Assembly: GCA_029862185.1 (NCBI GenBank)
Contig: JAOTXX010000002.1
Location: 62,001 to 126,000, forward strand
Direction: 5' to 3'
Length of the DNA: 64,000 nt
Origin: Myxococcales bacterium
Lineage (GTDB): Bacteria; Myxococcota_A; Polyangia; Polyangiales; Houyiibacteriaceae
Every line of letters starts with the position of its first letter. Position 1 is the stretch's first letter. A program made the translations under genes and the position numbers. Shown here piece after piece: positions 55,726 through 63,451 of this stretch. The notes under the pieces are model-generated. The model was not told where the DNA came from and did no database searches. It was given only the letters and a program-made list of their open reading frames with translations.

Positions 55726-56040
55726 ATGGTAGCGGGCAAGCGAATGACGAAGGCCCAGATCATGAGCGAGCTGGCCGACAAGAGCGGCCTTACCAAGAAG
55801 GAAATCACGAGCGTCTTTGGTGCGCTTCAAGACCTCGTGAAGAAAGAACTTGGTCGCCGTGGTCCGGGGGAATTTGTCATTCCAGATATGATCAAGCTCA
55901 AAGTTCGTAAAATCCCGGCGAAACCCGCTCGGATGGGACGCAACCCGGCAACCGGTGAGGAGATGATGCTTCCACCCAAGGCTGCGTCTAAGAAGATTCG
56001 CGCAACACCTCTCAAGAAGCTCAAGGACCTCGTCCTCTGA
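55726..56040 (+). CDS. HU/IHF-family DNA-binding protein
   Basis: A 104-residue member of the HU family with the sequence start MTKAQIMSELADKSGLTKKE and a DNA-binding arm around RMGRNPATGEEMMLPPKAA. It has a slightly longer, Lys-rich C-terminus (KKLKDLVL). The GEFVIPDMIKLKVRKIPA segment resembles the GFGxFxVxxRxxR stretch but is divergent, so it may be a myxobacterial HU subtype rather than canonical HU. It has its own promoter, ribosome site and terminator. Confidence 0.9.
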   Translation: MVAGKRMTKAQIMSELADKSGLTKKEITSVFGALQDLVKKELGRRGPGEFVIPDMIKLKVRKIPAKPARMGRNPATGEEMMLPPKAASKKIRATPLKKLKDLVL

Positions 56041-56062
56041 GTCACTGAGACTACGAATCGAG

Positions 56063-56090
56063 AAAAAGGGGCCCTCAGGGCCCCTTTTTT
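56063..56090 (+). terminator. Strong intrinsic terminator after the HU-family gene
   Basis: AAAAAGGGGCCC and GGGCCCCTTTTT form a 12-bp perfect stem with a TCA loop, followed by a run of T. The A-rich left arm lets it act in both directions. The loop bases TCA (56075-56077) are the stop codon, TGA, of the convergent gene. Confidence 0.95.
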
Positions 56091-57349
56091 GTTGGGTCCG
56101 TGCGTGTGCGCGACGCGCCGCCCGAGCCCTGCAGCCGGCCTTCCGCGTAGCTCAGGATGAAGCGAATCTGGTCGGCGTTGAGTTTGAAGGAGACCTGGAT
56201 TCGATTCTCTTGCGGCGTGAAGTCCATGCGGCGAAGGGTCTTTCCAAAGCCCGCCAAGCTCATGATCAGCTGCTGCGAATAGAACGTCGCAACCTTCTTC
56301 CAGTACACCGACGCCTCTTTTGCCAGCTCCTCGGACTCATACGTGGCCAGTACGCTCACCGTGGCTTCGTCGGCGCCGGTTTCACGCACTGCAAGACGCA
56401 CACGGATCGGAACGTGCTTGATGCTTCCAATGACGAACCGGTGCACCCCTTCGACCTCCAAAGAGATCGCTTCGTCAGGCCCCATGGATAGAAGCGCATC
56501 GGGCCCGCGAGCTGCGACCAGTCCTTCCTTTTTCGCATCTCGAAGCTCCCGCGCCTGCGCCATCGCGAGCACTCGCTCGAGATCTTGTCGCCGGCTGATG
56601 CTGAAGTGCTCGGTGCTCAGAAGCGCGATGGTGCGTCGCGTTTGGTCGAGGTTGTGCCAAGTCGCGGTCGGAACTCCAAAGCGTCGCTGCCAGCGCACGA
56701 ATTTTCCCCGTGAACGGGCGAGACGTTTCACGCTCTTGCGAGCAAAGCCTTCGCCACGTCGATGCCGCCCGGCCAGCACGAGCTTCGATCGCTGCAGATT
56801 CGGGGTCGCAACCAGCAGCCTATCGAGGTCTGCGACGGGATCGATCCCCGATCCGGCCAGAAGAAGCTGCCAATCGGGCACGCCCCGCAAAAACGCCGTG
56901 ACATCCGCGCCCAGAGGCGATTCGCGAACGCGCCGCAGGTCCACCCGGAGGGCCAGCTGCGCGCCTGGAGGAATGCGGGAGGGGCCGGAGAGGGTCGGGG
57001 AGGCGACGGGGAAGGAGGTAGTGTCAGCGTCAGTGTCAGCGTCAGTGCCCGCGTCCTCCAGGGGGACGCCGGCGTCGATCGGTTCCGGTTCGGGGTCGTC
57101 GTCCTGTGTTGCGTTTCCGGCCCATCGTGGATCGGGGGAGCCTGTCGCTCGGGGTGGTGCGGAATCGGCGGCCAGCGCCATTTCCCCGGTCAGACCAAAC
57201 TCGACCTCCGCGGGCAGCGCCAGCTCGAAGTCAAAGTCGTACTGTGCCGTCGCGCTGGTGATGTACGCGAGGGCAGTGAAGTGAACTGCAAGGGATGCCA
57301 CGAGCCCGAACGTCGTGGAAAACGCTTCGAGTTGTTGACCCGCGCTCAT
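56075..57349 (-). CDS. Single-TM protein of unknown function with acidic linker
   Basis: A 424-residue protein. A membrane segment near 15-35 (TTFGLVASLAVHFTALAYI) is followed by an acidic Pro/Asp linker with a DADTDADT repeat, and then an alpha/beta domain of about 270 residues (PPGAQLALRVDLRRVRESPL...). The start resembles TonB/GltG-type energy-coupling or adventurous-motility proteins of myxobacteria, which have one N-terminal TM and a periplasmic linker, but I do not recognise the C-terminal domain. It is probably exported to the periplasm or envelope. Confidence 0.6.
   Translation of the reverse strand: MSAGQQLEAFSTTFGLVASLAVHFTALAYITSATAQYDFDFELALPAEVEFGLTGEMALAADSAPPRATGSPDPRWAGNATQDDDPEPEPIDAGVPLEDAGTDADTDADTTSFPVASPTLSGPSRIPPGAQLALRVDLRRVRESPLGADVTAFLRGVPDWQLLLAGSGIDPVADLDRLLVATPNLQRSKLVLAGRHRRGEGFARKSVKRLARSRGKFVRWQRRFGVPTATWHNLDQTRRTIALLSTEHFSISRRQDLERVLAMAQARELRDAKKEGLVAARGPDALLSMGPDEAISLEVEGVHRFVIGSIKHVPIRVRLAVRETGADEATVSVLATYESEELAKEASVYWKKVATFYSQQLIMSLAGFGKTLRRMDFTPQENRIQVSFKLNADQIRFILSYAEGRLQGSGGASRTRTDPTKKGP
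57021..57044. repeat. 12-bp tandem repeat in the acidic linker
   Basis: GTGTCAGCGTCA is repeated twice perfectly, followed by a third degenerate copy. It encodes the DADTDADT part of the linker. Confidence 0.85.
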
Positions 57350-57379
57350 CCTAATGACAGTTCGTAGCAGACCCAGGCT

Positions 57380-58801
57380 GTGCAGCGCACACGACGAACA
57401 GAGATGGACCCCGGCTGCGTGCTGATCGGCGCTTTGGCTGTCTTTGCGCTCGCTGGCTGCCAGGTCGATGACCCGCTAGCGTTCCTCGAGGCGGAGCTTC
57501 CAAAGAAGGCGCGTGATCTTGGGCCGCCGCAACGCGTTTTTGCGAAGCGGTTCGTCACGCCCATTCGATCGGCACCCGGTCCCGAGGGTGCTCGAGTCGG
57601 CTACCTGCGGGCGGGGGCGCTTCTGCATTCGACCACGACCGAGCCGGTTGGCCATGAAGGCTGCGAAGACGGCTGGTACGAGCTCGACACCGGGGGCTTC
57701 GCCTGCAGGCAGCGAGACATCCTCGTGTTCTCGGGCGACCGTCTCCCGGAGCTTCGTGCGCGGCAACCGGACCGCGACGCGGACATGCCGTACGAGTACG
57801 TGACGGTTCGCAAAAAGACCCCGCTCTACAAGCGAATCCCGAAGGCCGACGAGGTGTACGCGGTCCCTCCCGGCCCTGAGGACGGCGGTGTCGACGCGTC
57901 GTCGACCGAGGAGCCCGAAATGCCGGCGACGGCCGCGGTCATCGAGAACCCGCTCGTGCTTCGGATCCTTCAACCCGGGTTTTACGTGAGCCTGGATCGA
58001 CGCTTCGAAAGAGACGGCGAAACCTACTGGCGGACTCAGCAAAACGGATTCGTCCGGGCCAAAGACATCCGCCGCAAGGACTGGAGCCCGTTCCGAGGGC
58101 AGGCGCTGGACGGTGGAAGCTGGGATCTGCCGGCGGCGGTAACCCGGCGGGAGGAGACGACGGTCTATCGGCTGAACGAGCGAGGAAAGCTCAAGCCCAG
58201 CCGTGAGCGCATCCAGCGTCGATCGTGGCTTGCGGTGCAATCACGTCGCCGGATCGGCGACAGCGTCTACCTCCTCGTTGGAAACGAACGTTTGGTTCGC
58301 GAGGCCGAGGTGATGGTCATCGAGCCGACAGCGCCGCCCGACGGAGTGGGAGAGGGTGACCCTTGGATCGACGTCGATCTCGAGCGGCAGTTCGTGGTGG
58401 CCTATGATTGGAAGCAGCCGCGCTATGTCACGCTCGTCTCGACCGGGCGCGCGAAGACGCCCCGCCCGGAGCAGAGCTACCTCACACCCAGGGGCCTTCA
58501 CCGTATCCGCGGCAAGCATCTGACCTCGACCATGGACAACGACGAGCCCGGCGAGCCACCGTATTCGCTCGAAGACGTTCCGTACGTCATGTACTTCAGA
58601 GGCGCGTACGCCTTCCACAGCGCGTTCTGGCACGACCGCTTCGGCCGTCCGCGAAGCCACGGCTGCATCAACATGGCCCCCTACGATGCCAAGTGGCTAT
58701 TCAACTGGGCCGGGCCGGACCTGCCGGACACCTGGCACGGGGGTATGGCCACCGAGGATAATCCGGGAACCTGGGTTCATGTGCACGGCGAAACCCCGTA
58801 A
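57380..58801 (+). CDS. L,D-transpeptidase (YkuD) lipoprotein
   Basis: A 473-residue exported protein. The signal ends in the lipobox ALAGCQ (Cys about 27). The GTG at 57380 is favoured because it supplies the basic n-region (RTRR); an ATG at 57404 is the alternative. A large N-terminal domain with SH3-like segments (about 50-310) is followed by the YkuD catalytic domain with YAFHSAFWHDRFG and the SHGCINMAP motif (catalytic Cys). It would cross-link peptidoglycan or attach lipoproteins. Confidence 0.9.
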   Translation: MQRTRRTEMDPGCVLIGALAVFALAGCQVDDPLAFLEAELPKKARDLGPPQRVFAKRFVTPIRSAPGPEGARVGYLRAGALLHSTTTEPVGHEGCEDGWYELDTGGFACRQRDILVFSGDRLPELRARQPDRDADMPYEYVTVRKKTPLYKRIPKADEVYAVPPGPEDGGVDASSTEEPEMPATAAVIENPLVLRILQPGFYVSLDRRFERDGETYWRTQQNGFVRAKDIRRKDWSPFRGQALDGGSWDLPAAVTRREETTVYRLNERGKLKPSRERIQRRSWLAVQSRRRIGDSVYLLVGNERLVREAEVMVIEPTAPPDGVGEGDPWIDVDLERQFVVAYDWKQPRYVTLVSTGRAKTPRPEQSYLTPRGLHRIRGKHLTSTMDNDEPGEPPYSLEDVPYVMYFRGAYAFHSAFWHDRFGRPRSHGCINMAPYDAKWLFNWAGPDLPDTWHGGMATEDNPGTWVHVHGETP

Positions 58802-58920
58802 AGTCGCCCCGCAAAGTCGCCGCGTCGCGGCGACCACGGGGCTTTGCCCCTCCGCTTGCGTGGAGGCGGCCGCGTGGGGGCGGTGCAACCCTGTGGACGC
58901 CAGCAGCCGGCTTTACGGGG
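58794..58920. repeat. Structured intergenic region with 10-bp inverted repeat
   Basis: CCCCGTAAAG (58794-58803) and CTTTACGGGG (58911-58920) are exact reverse complements bracketing the ldt stop and the end of the DctP gene. Inside are a perfect stem GTCGCCGC/GCGGCGAC (58816-58834) and a CCTCCGC/GTGGAGG stem. No T-tract follows, so it may slow transcription rather than terminate it, or be a small mobile repeat. Confidence 0.6.
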
Positions 58921-58922
58921 GG

Positions 58923-59936
58923 CTACTTGGCTAGCGCTGCGCGGACTGCCTTCAGCAGCTTCTGGCCAGCGGGGCCAACCTGCTTTGCGACACTCTCCGG
59001 GACGCCCTTTTCTTTGTCCTTGAACTTCTGGAGCTCGGCGCTGGACGGGTCGTGGATTTCGTAGCCGTAGCGGACGAGGTTCTTGATCAACACTGGCTCC
59101 ATTTTGCGGACTTGTTCGCGGCCCCAGGTGGTGAGGTCGTAAGGGACCGTCAGAAGGATTTCCTGGATGTCCTTGGGAAGGGTATCGAACCACTTCTTGG
59201 AGTACACGACGATTCCCGGCTGGTAGGAGTGCTTCGAGAGGATGAGGTTGCGTTCGTCGTCGTCGAGGCCCTGGTACCAGGTCGTCGCCATCGCGAAGAG
59301 CGGCGTGTTGTCGAAACCGTCGACGACGCCCGTCTGAAGGCTGGTCATCGTGTTGGCGACGTCGATGGTGACCGGGCTCGCCCCGAGCGCTTTGTACGCT
59401 TCCACGTGTGCGACCGCCTCTTGTGAGCGGTAGCGAATCCCTTTCATGTCGTCCGGGCTCCGGATGGGCCGCCGACTGAAGTACGAGCGAAAGCCGTTCT
59501 CGCCCCAAAGCGCGAAGACCAACTGTTGCTTCGCGAGAATTGCGCGAACCTGTTTCAAGACTTCAGGATCATCGAGGGCCTTGTCTGCCTGCTCGACGGT
59601 TTCGAAAACGTAAGGCGCTTCGAGGACGTTGACCTCTCGGACGATGGAGCTCAGGCCGCCCACGGAACCCGCGAAGCCTTGCTTGCTCCCCATCTGCGTC
59701 CGTCGAGCAAGCGAGCGCTCGTTCGAGCCACCGAGGCGGAGCTTCACTTTCACTCGGCCGCCGGTCTTTTCTTCGACGTACTTCTTCAATCGCTTGAGCT
59801 GCAGGGCCCAGGGGCTGCCCGCGGGGACGACAGTCCCCATCTCCAACACGTACTCCTGTGCCGATGCTGGAGCGGGTCCGGCAAACAGGAAGGAAAGGGC
59901 GAAAAACGCCGCAACACAGACTATGGACTTACGCAT
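58923..59936 (-). CDS. TRAP-type C4-dicarboxylate binding protein (DctP family)
   Basis: A 337-residue periplasmic protein with a signal peptide cleaved after APASAQ. The mature start EYVLEMGTVVPAGSPWALQL, KYVEEKTGGRVKVKLRLGG and ETVEQADKALDDPEV, plus FALWGENGFRSYFSRRPI, are typical of TRAP P-subunits. It lies 54 bp downstream of a TatT-family lipoprotein gene; no dctQ or dctM gene is in the window. Confidence 0.9.
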   Translation of the reverse strand: MRKSIVCVAAFFALSFLFAGPAPASAQEYVLEMGTVVPAGSPWALQLKRLKKYVEEKTGGRVKVKLRLGGSNERSLARRTQMGSKQGFAGSVGGLSSIVREVNVLEAPYVFETVEQADKALDDPEVLKQVRAILAKQQLVFALWGENGFRSYFSRRPIRSPDDMKGIRYRSQEAVAHVEAYKALGASPVTIDVANTMTSLQTGVVDGFDNTPLFAMATTWYQGLDDDERNLILSKHSYQPGIVVYSKKWFDTLPKDIQEILLTVPYDLTTWGREQVRKMEPVLIKNLVRYGYEIHDPSSAELQKFKDKEKGVPESVAKQVGPAGQKLLKAVRAALAK

Positions 59937-59990
59937 TGGATTCTCCTCGGGCTGGCCCTGTGGACGCTGTAGCGCTGGGGCCTATTCAGA

Positions 59991-60902
59991 TCAGAAAGTG
60001 TCGTCGATCTCGGCCATCAACTTCTTAGCTTTGCGCTGCTCGCATATGCTCTCGGGAACGAGCTCCGGAATGACGTTCGGGTCGCCTTTGAGGACGTAAT
60101 TGACGAGCTCTTCGAAGAGGGGGCGGTTGTCTTCTTTGACCGCCCATTCTTCCGCCATGAGGATTCGCGTGCCGAAGTAGTCCGGGTATGCGTCGATCGC
60201 CGTGTTGAAGAACGCCGCTGCCTTCTTCATGTCGCCACCAGCGAAACCCGGCGCCTTGGCGTAGAAGACGCCGAAGTAACGGTTGGGACCACTGTAGAAA
60301 TAGTCTGAATTGTTCGCGAGGCAGAACTCCATGATCTCGCGAATTTCATCCTTGTACGAGAGCAGCGTCGCGAAGCTCTCGAGAATGGCCCAGCGGCCCA
60401 TGTTCGAGGACCGCCAGTAGAGAGCCGGCACCGCCGAAGCGTTGAGAACGCTGATCGCATCCTCGACGCGCTCACCGGCAGCCATCTTCTCTGCAAAGGC
60501 GGGGGACATCGCGGACAAGGCGCGCTCCCCAGCTTTGATGCCCTCTTCGTGCATGTTCTTGTAGAGGTCGGGGTTGTCCTCGTCGAAGCGAAGGTGACAG
60601 TCGGCGTAGAAGTAGATCGCGTGCGTCAACTCGTTGAGCGCCTCCACGTTCGTCGGGTCGATTTCGGCGGCCTTCGTCCATGCGTCAATCGCCGCTTTGG
60701 CCTGCGCCTGATCCCCGCGGTTGGCATAGGCTGCTTCGGCAGCGGCCATGAGTTGGGCGACCTGCGCCCGAGCGGCGTCATCGAGTTGAACCGAACCCGC
60801 GCTGGTGTCCCAGGCAGACTCACGGGTCGACCCACAACTGGCCACCAAGGCAGCCAGGCTTACAAGGGCAACCCAGTGCCCGATCTTCAACGAACGCATC
60901 AT
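59991..60902 (-). CDS. TatT-family TRAP-associated TPR lipoprotein
   Basis: A 303-residue lipoprotein; lipobox LVASCGS (Cys about 22), the start is ATG at 60902 after AGGAGGAAAG. The mature part is helical with repeated TPR-like units (QAQAKAAIDAWTKAAEIDPTN, GERALSAMSPAFAEK). This corresponds to the T component of tetratricopeptide repeat-protein-associated TRAP transporters, which assembles around the binding protein, here encoded directly downstream. Confidence 0.82.
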   Translation of the reverse strand: MMRSLKIGHWVALVSLAALVASCGSTRESAWDTSAGSVQLDDAARAQVAQLMAAAEAAYANRGDQAQAKAAIDAWTKAAEIDPTNVEALNELTHAIYFYADCHLRFDEDNPDLYKNMHEEGIKAGERALSAMSPAFAEKMAAGERVEDAISVLNASAVPALYWRSSNMGRWAILESFATLLSYKDEIREIMEFCLANNSDYFYSGPNRYFGVFYAKAPGFAGGDMKKAAAFFNTAIDAYPDYFGTRILMAEEWAVKEDNRPLFEELVNYVLKGDPNVIPELVPESICEQRKAKKLMAEIDDTF

Positions 60903-61062
60903 GCTTTCCTCCTGCTTCCGCGCCGATCCGGCGGGGCTACTGGCGGGGCATACCAAGATGCCTTTCACGCTGTCAACGACGCAAAGCGTTAGGGCGTCGG
61001 TTTGCTTGCGGCGGGTGGGGCGCTGTGGTAGGTGCCGGCGTGAAAATTTGGTTTGCCTCTAC

Positions 61063-61092
61063 TGGGTGGGCCGCCACGGCCCGCCCATTTTT
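61063..61092 (+). terminator. Terminator-like hairpin in the rimP-nusA leader
   Basis: TGGGTGGGCCG and CGGCCCGCCCA form an 11-bp stem (one G-U) with a three-base loop, followed directly by five T. It sits about 24 bp before the rimP start and downstream of any promoter in the divergent spacer, so it may act as an attenuator. Confidence 0.7.
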
Positions 61093-61115
61093 CGTTTAGC
61101 GACCCAGAGCGACAA

Positions 61116-61616
61116 TTGACCCAGGCCACCCAACAGCTCATCCAGGCATTGCAGCACTTAATCCAACCAATTTGCCTCGCCCACGGTGTGGAGCTGGTCG
61201 ACGTGCGTTACCTGCGGGAGCCGAAGGGGGCCGTGATTCGAGTCTTCATCGACCGCAGCGTACCGGGCTTGGAGGTCGGGAGCGGGGTTTCTCTGGAAGA
61301 TTGCACCGCGGTTAGCCGAGACGTATCGACCAGCTTGGACGTCCACGAAGAGGTGCTGCCGTCCGGGGCGTTCCGCCTCGAGGTGAGCTCGCCGGGGCTC
61401 GAGCGGCCGCTGGTGAAGCTCTCGGACTTCGAACGTTTTTCAGGTCACGAGGTCAAAGTGAAGACCCAGACCCCGATTGAAAGGCAGCGCCGCTTCCGTG
61501 GAACGCTGCTGAGGGTCGTCGATCAAAACATCGAGCTCGATCAAGACGGCAAGGTCCTTTTGATTCCACACGCGGAAATCGCTCAGGCGAACCTCGTGTA
61601 CAGATTCTCGAACTAG
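61116..61616 (+). CDS. rimP: Ribosome maturation factor RimP
   Basis: A 166-residue protein with the C-terminal LSm-like domain; SLEDCTAVSRDVSTSLD, FRLEVSSPGLERPLVKLSDF and VKVKTQTPIERQRRFRGTL are conserved. The TTG at 61116 is chosen because a start further upstream would place the terminator-like hairpin inside the gene. It helps assemble the 30S subunit and is eight bases before nusA. Confidence 0.92.
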   Translation: MTQATQQLIQALQHLIQPICLAHGVELVDVRYLREPKGAVIRVFIDRSVPGLEVGSGVSLEDCTAVSRDVSTSLDVHEEVLPSGAFRLEVSSPGLERPLVKLSDFERFSGHEVKVKTQTPIERQRRFRGTLLRVVDQNIELDQDGKVLLIPHAEIAQANLVYRFSN

Positions 61617-61624
61617 GTGGGTAG

Positions 61625-63439
61625 ATGGCTATGCAGCAAAGCGCGCTCTCGCTTCAGCATGTGATTGAACAGGTCAGCCAAGAGAAGGGCATAGACGCCA
61701 AGATTCTGGTGGAGGCGACCGAGCAGGCGATATTGACGGCCGCGAAGAAAACCTTCGGCCCCGATCGCGAGCTCGAAGCGAGGTTCAACTCAGAGTCCGG
61801 TGCGGTCGATCTCTTTCAGTACATGACCGTCGTGCATGAGGTGGAGAACAGCGAGCAGGAGATCACCGTCGAGGAAGCGGAGACCCACGGGCTCGAGGCG
61901 GAAATTGGCGAAGAGCTCGGCTTTCAAATCTTCTACCTTCCCGAGGATCGCGACAAGGCGCGCGAGCAGGACAAGCAGTTTGGGGAGCTGCTGGGCCTCG
62001 AGCAGAGCCGGAGCCGCTTCGGACGCATCGCCGCACAGACCGCGAAGCAGGTGATCATCCAGCGCGTTCGCGACGCCGAGCGCGAGCGGGTGTTCCTCGA
62101 GTACAAGGGTCGCCAGGGCGAGATCATCACCGGAGTGGTGCGCCGCTTCGAGCGTGGCTCGAACATCATCGTCGACCTCGGCCGTGGCGTCGAAGCCGTG
62201 CTGCCACCCCGCGAGCAAACGCCGCGCGAGAGCTACCGGCCTGGGGATCGCATCGTCGCTCTCCTCAAGGACATCGACCGCGAGGCACGGGGTCCTCAAA
62301 TCATTCTCTCCCGGACCGACGTTGGGATTCTCGTGAAGCTCTTCGAAATGGAGGTTCCCGAGATCTACGAAGGCATCGTGCGCATCGTGGCGGCGGCCAG
62401 AGAGCCGGGCGCTCGCTCGAAGATCGCGGTGAGCAGCCGAGACTCCGACGTCGACCCCGTTGGTGCGTGCGTGGGCATGAAGGGCTCACGCGTGCAGGCC
62501 GTGGTTCAGGAGCTTCGCGGCGAAAAGATCGACATCGTGCCGTGGGACCGCGACCCGGCGCGCTTCGTTTGTAATGCGATCGCTCCGGCAGAGGTCGTCC
62601 GCGTCGTCATCGACGAGGGCAACTCGAACATGGAGCTCGTCGTGCCGGATGCGAAGCTGTCCTTGGCCATCGGCCGACGTGGCCAGAACGTCCGTCTCGC
62701 CTCGCAGCTCAGCGGCTGGCGGCTAGACATCGTGAGCGAGTCCCGCTTCCAGCAGATCGAGGAAGAAGCTATGGCTGCGCTGTCACGACTCAGCACCAAC
62801 GAAGAGCTCTCTCGGTCGCTCTACCGCATGGGCTTCCGGAGCCTCGACGAAGTCGTCGAAGCCAGCGAAGGAGAGCTTGCGTCGGTGCCCGGAATCTCGG
62901 CGGAGGATGTGGCGAAGCTACGCGAGGACGCCGCGAGCGCGATGGAGGAGCTCCGCACGGAGCGTTTGGCTGCGATGGCGGAATCGACGGAGGCGCCGAG
63001 CGAGCGCGACAAGCTGCTCCTGGTCCGTGGGGTCAACAGCCGGGTTGCCGACAAGCTCGAGCAGAACAGCTACTCCTCGGTCGATGCCATCGCGGCCGAA
63101 GAGGATACCGATCGCCTTGCGATCAAGTCCGGGCTTGGCGCGGCCAGAGCGCAGGCGCTCAAAGCGGCAGTTGCGGAGTTCGTCGATACGGAGTGGCCGC
63201 CAATCGAGGTGAAGATGCTCGAGAGCGTCGCGGCCGCCCAGGCGGAAGCCGCACGCTTGGAAGCGGAAGCAGCCGCCGTCGCCGAAGCAGAGGCAGCGGC
63301 TTTGGCCGCAGCGGAGGCGGAGGCGGCTGCCGAGGCGGAGAAGGTTGCCGAGGCCGAAACCGAGGCCGAAACCGAGGCCGAAACCGAGGCCGGAACCGAG
63401 ATGGGAACCGAGACCGAGCCCACCCGGGAGACCAGGTAG
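61625..63439 (+). CDS. nusA: Transcription termination/antitermination factor NusA
   Basis: A 604-residue protein: N-terminal RNAP-binding domain, S1 domain (about 135-205), two KH domains with [15 protein letters not shown] and [14 protein letters not shown], then two helix-hairpin-helix-type AR repeats ([16 protein letters not shown] and [15 protein letters not shown]). A further C-terminal tail of about 75 residues is Ala/Glu-rich and contains an [12 protein letters not shown] repeat. Such an acidic tail after the AR repeats is not standard. It is followed by ylxR in the same operon. Confidence 0.95.
   Translation: MAMQQSALSLQHVIEQVSQEKGIDAKILVEATEQAILTAAKKTFGPDRELEARFNSESGAVDLFQYMTVVHEVENSEQEITVEEAETHGLEAEIGEELGFQIFYLPEDRDKAREQDKQFGELLGLEQSRSRFGRIAAQTAKQVIIQRVRDAERERVFLEYKGRQGEIITGVVRRFERGSNIIVDLGRGVEAVLPPREQTPRESYRPGDRIVALLKDIDREARGPQIILSRTDVGILVKLFEMEVPEIYEGIVRIVAAAREPGARSKIAVSSRDSDVDPVGACVGMKGSRVQAVVQELRGEKIDIVPWDRDPARFVCNAIAPAEVVRVVIDEGNSNMELVVPDAKLSLAIGRRGQNVRLASQLSGWRLDIVSESRFQQIEEEAMAALSRLSTNEELSRSLYRMGFRSLDEVVEASEGELASVPGISAEDVAKLREDAASAMEELRTERLAAMAESTEAPSERDKLLLVRGVNSRVADKLEQNSYSSVDAIAAEEDTDRLAIKSGLGAARAQALKAAVAEFVDTEWPPIEVKMLESVAAAQAEAARLEAEAAAVAEAEAAALAAAEAEAAAEAEKVAEAETEAETEAETEAGTEMGTETEPTRETR
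63353..63412. repeat. 12-bp tandem repeat in the nusA C-terminus
   Basis: GCCGAAACCGAG occurs three times exactly and twice in degenerate form (GCCGGAACCGAG, ATGGGAACCGAG). It encodes the acidic AETE-type tail and would be prone to copy-number change in frame. Confidence 0.9.
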
Positions 63440-63451
63440 AGGTAAGCGTCG

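Noticed and set aside
58816..58834. GC-rich hairpin after the L,D-transpeptidase as an intrinsic terminator
   Set aside because: The stem is perfect but no T-tract follows on either strand; listed only as part of a structured repeat.
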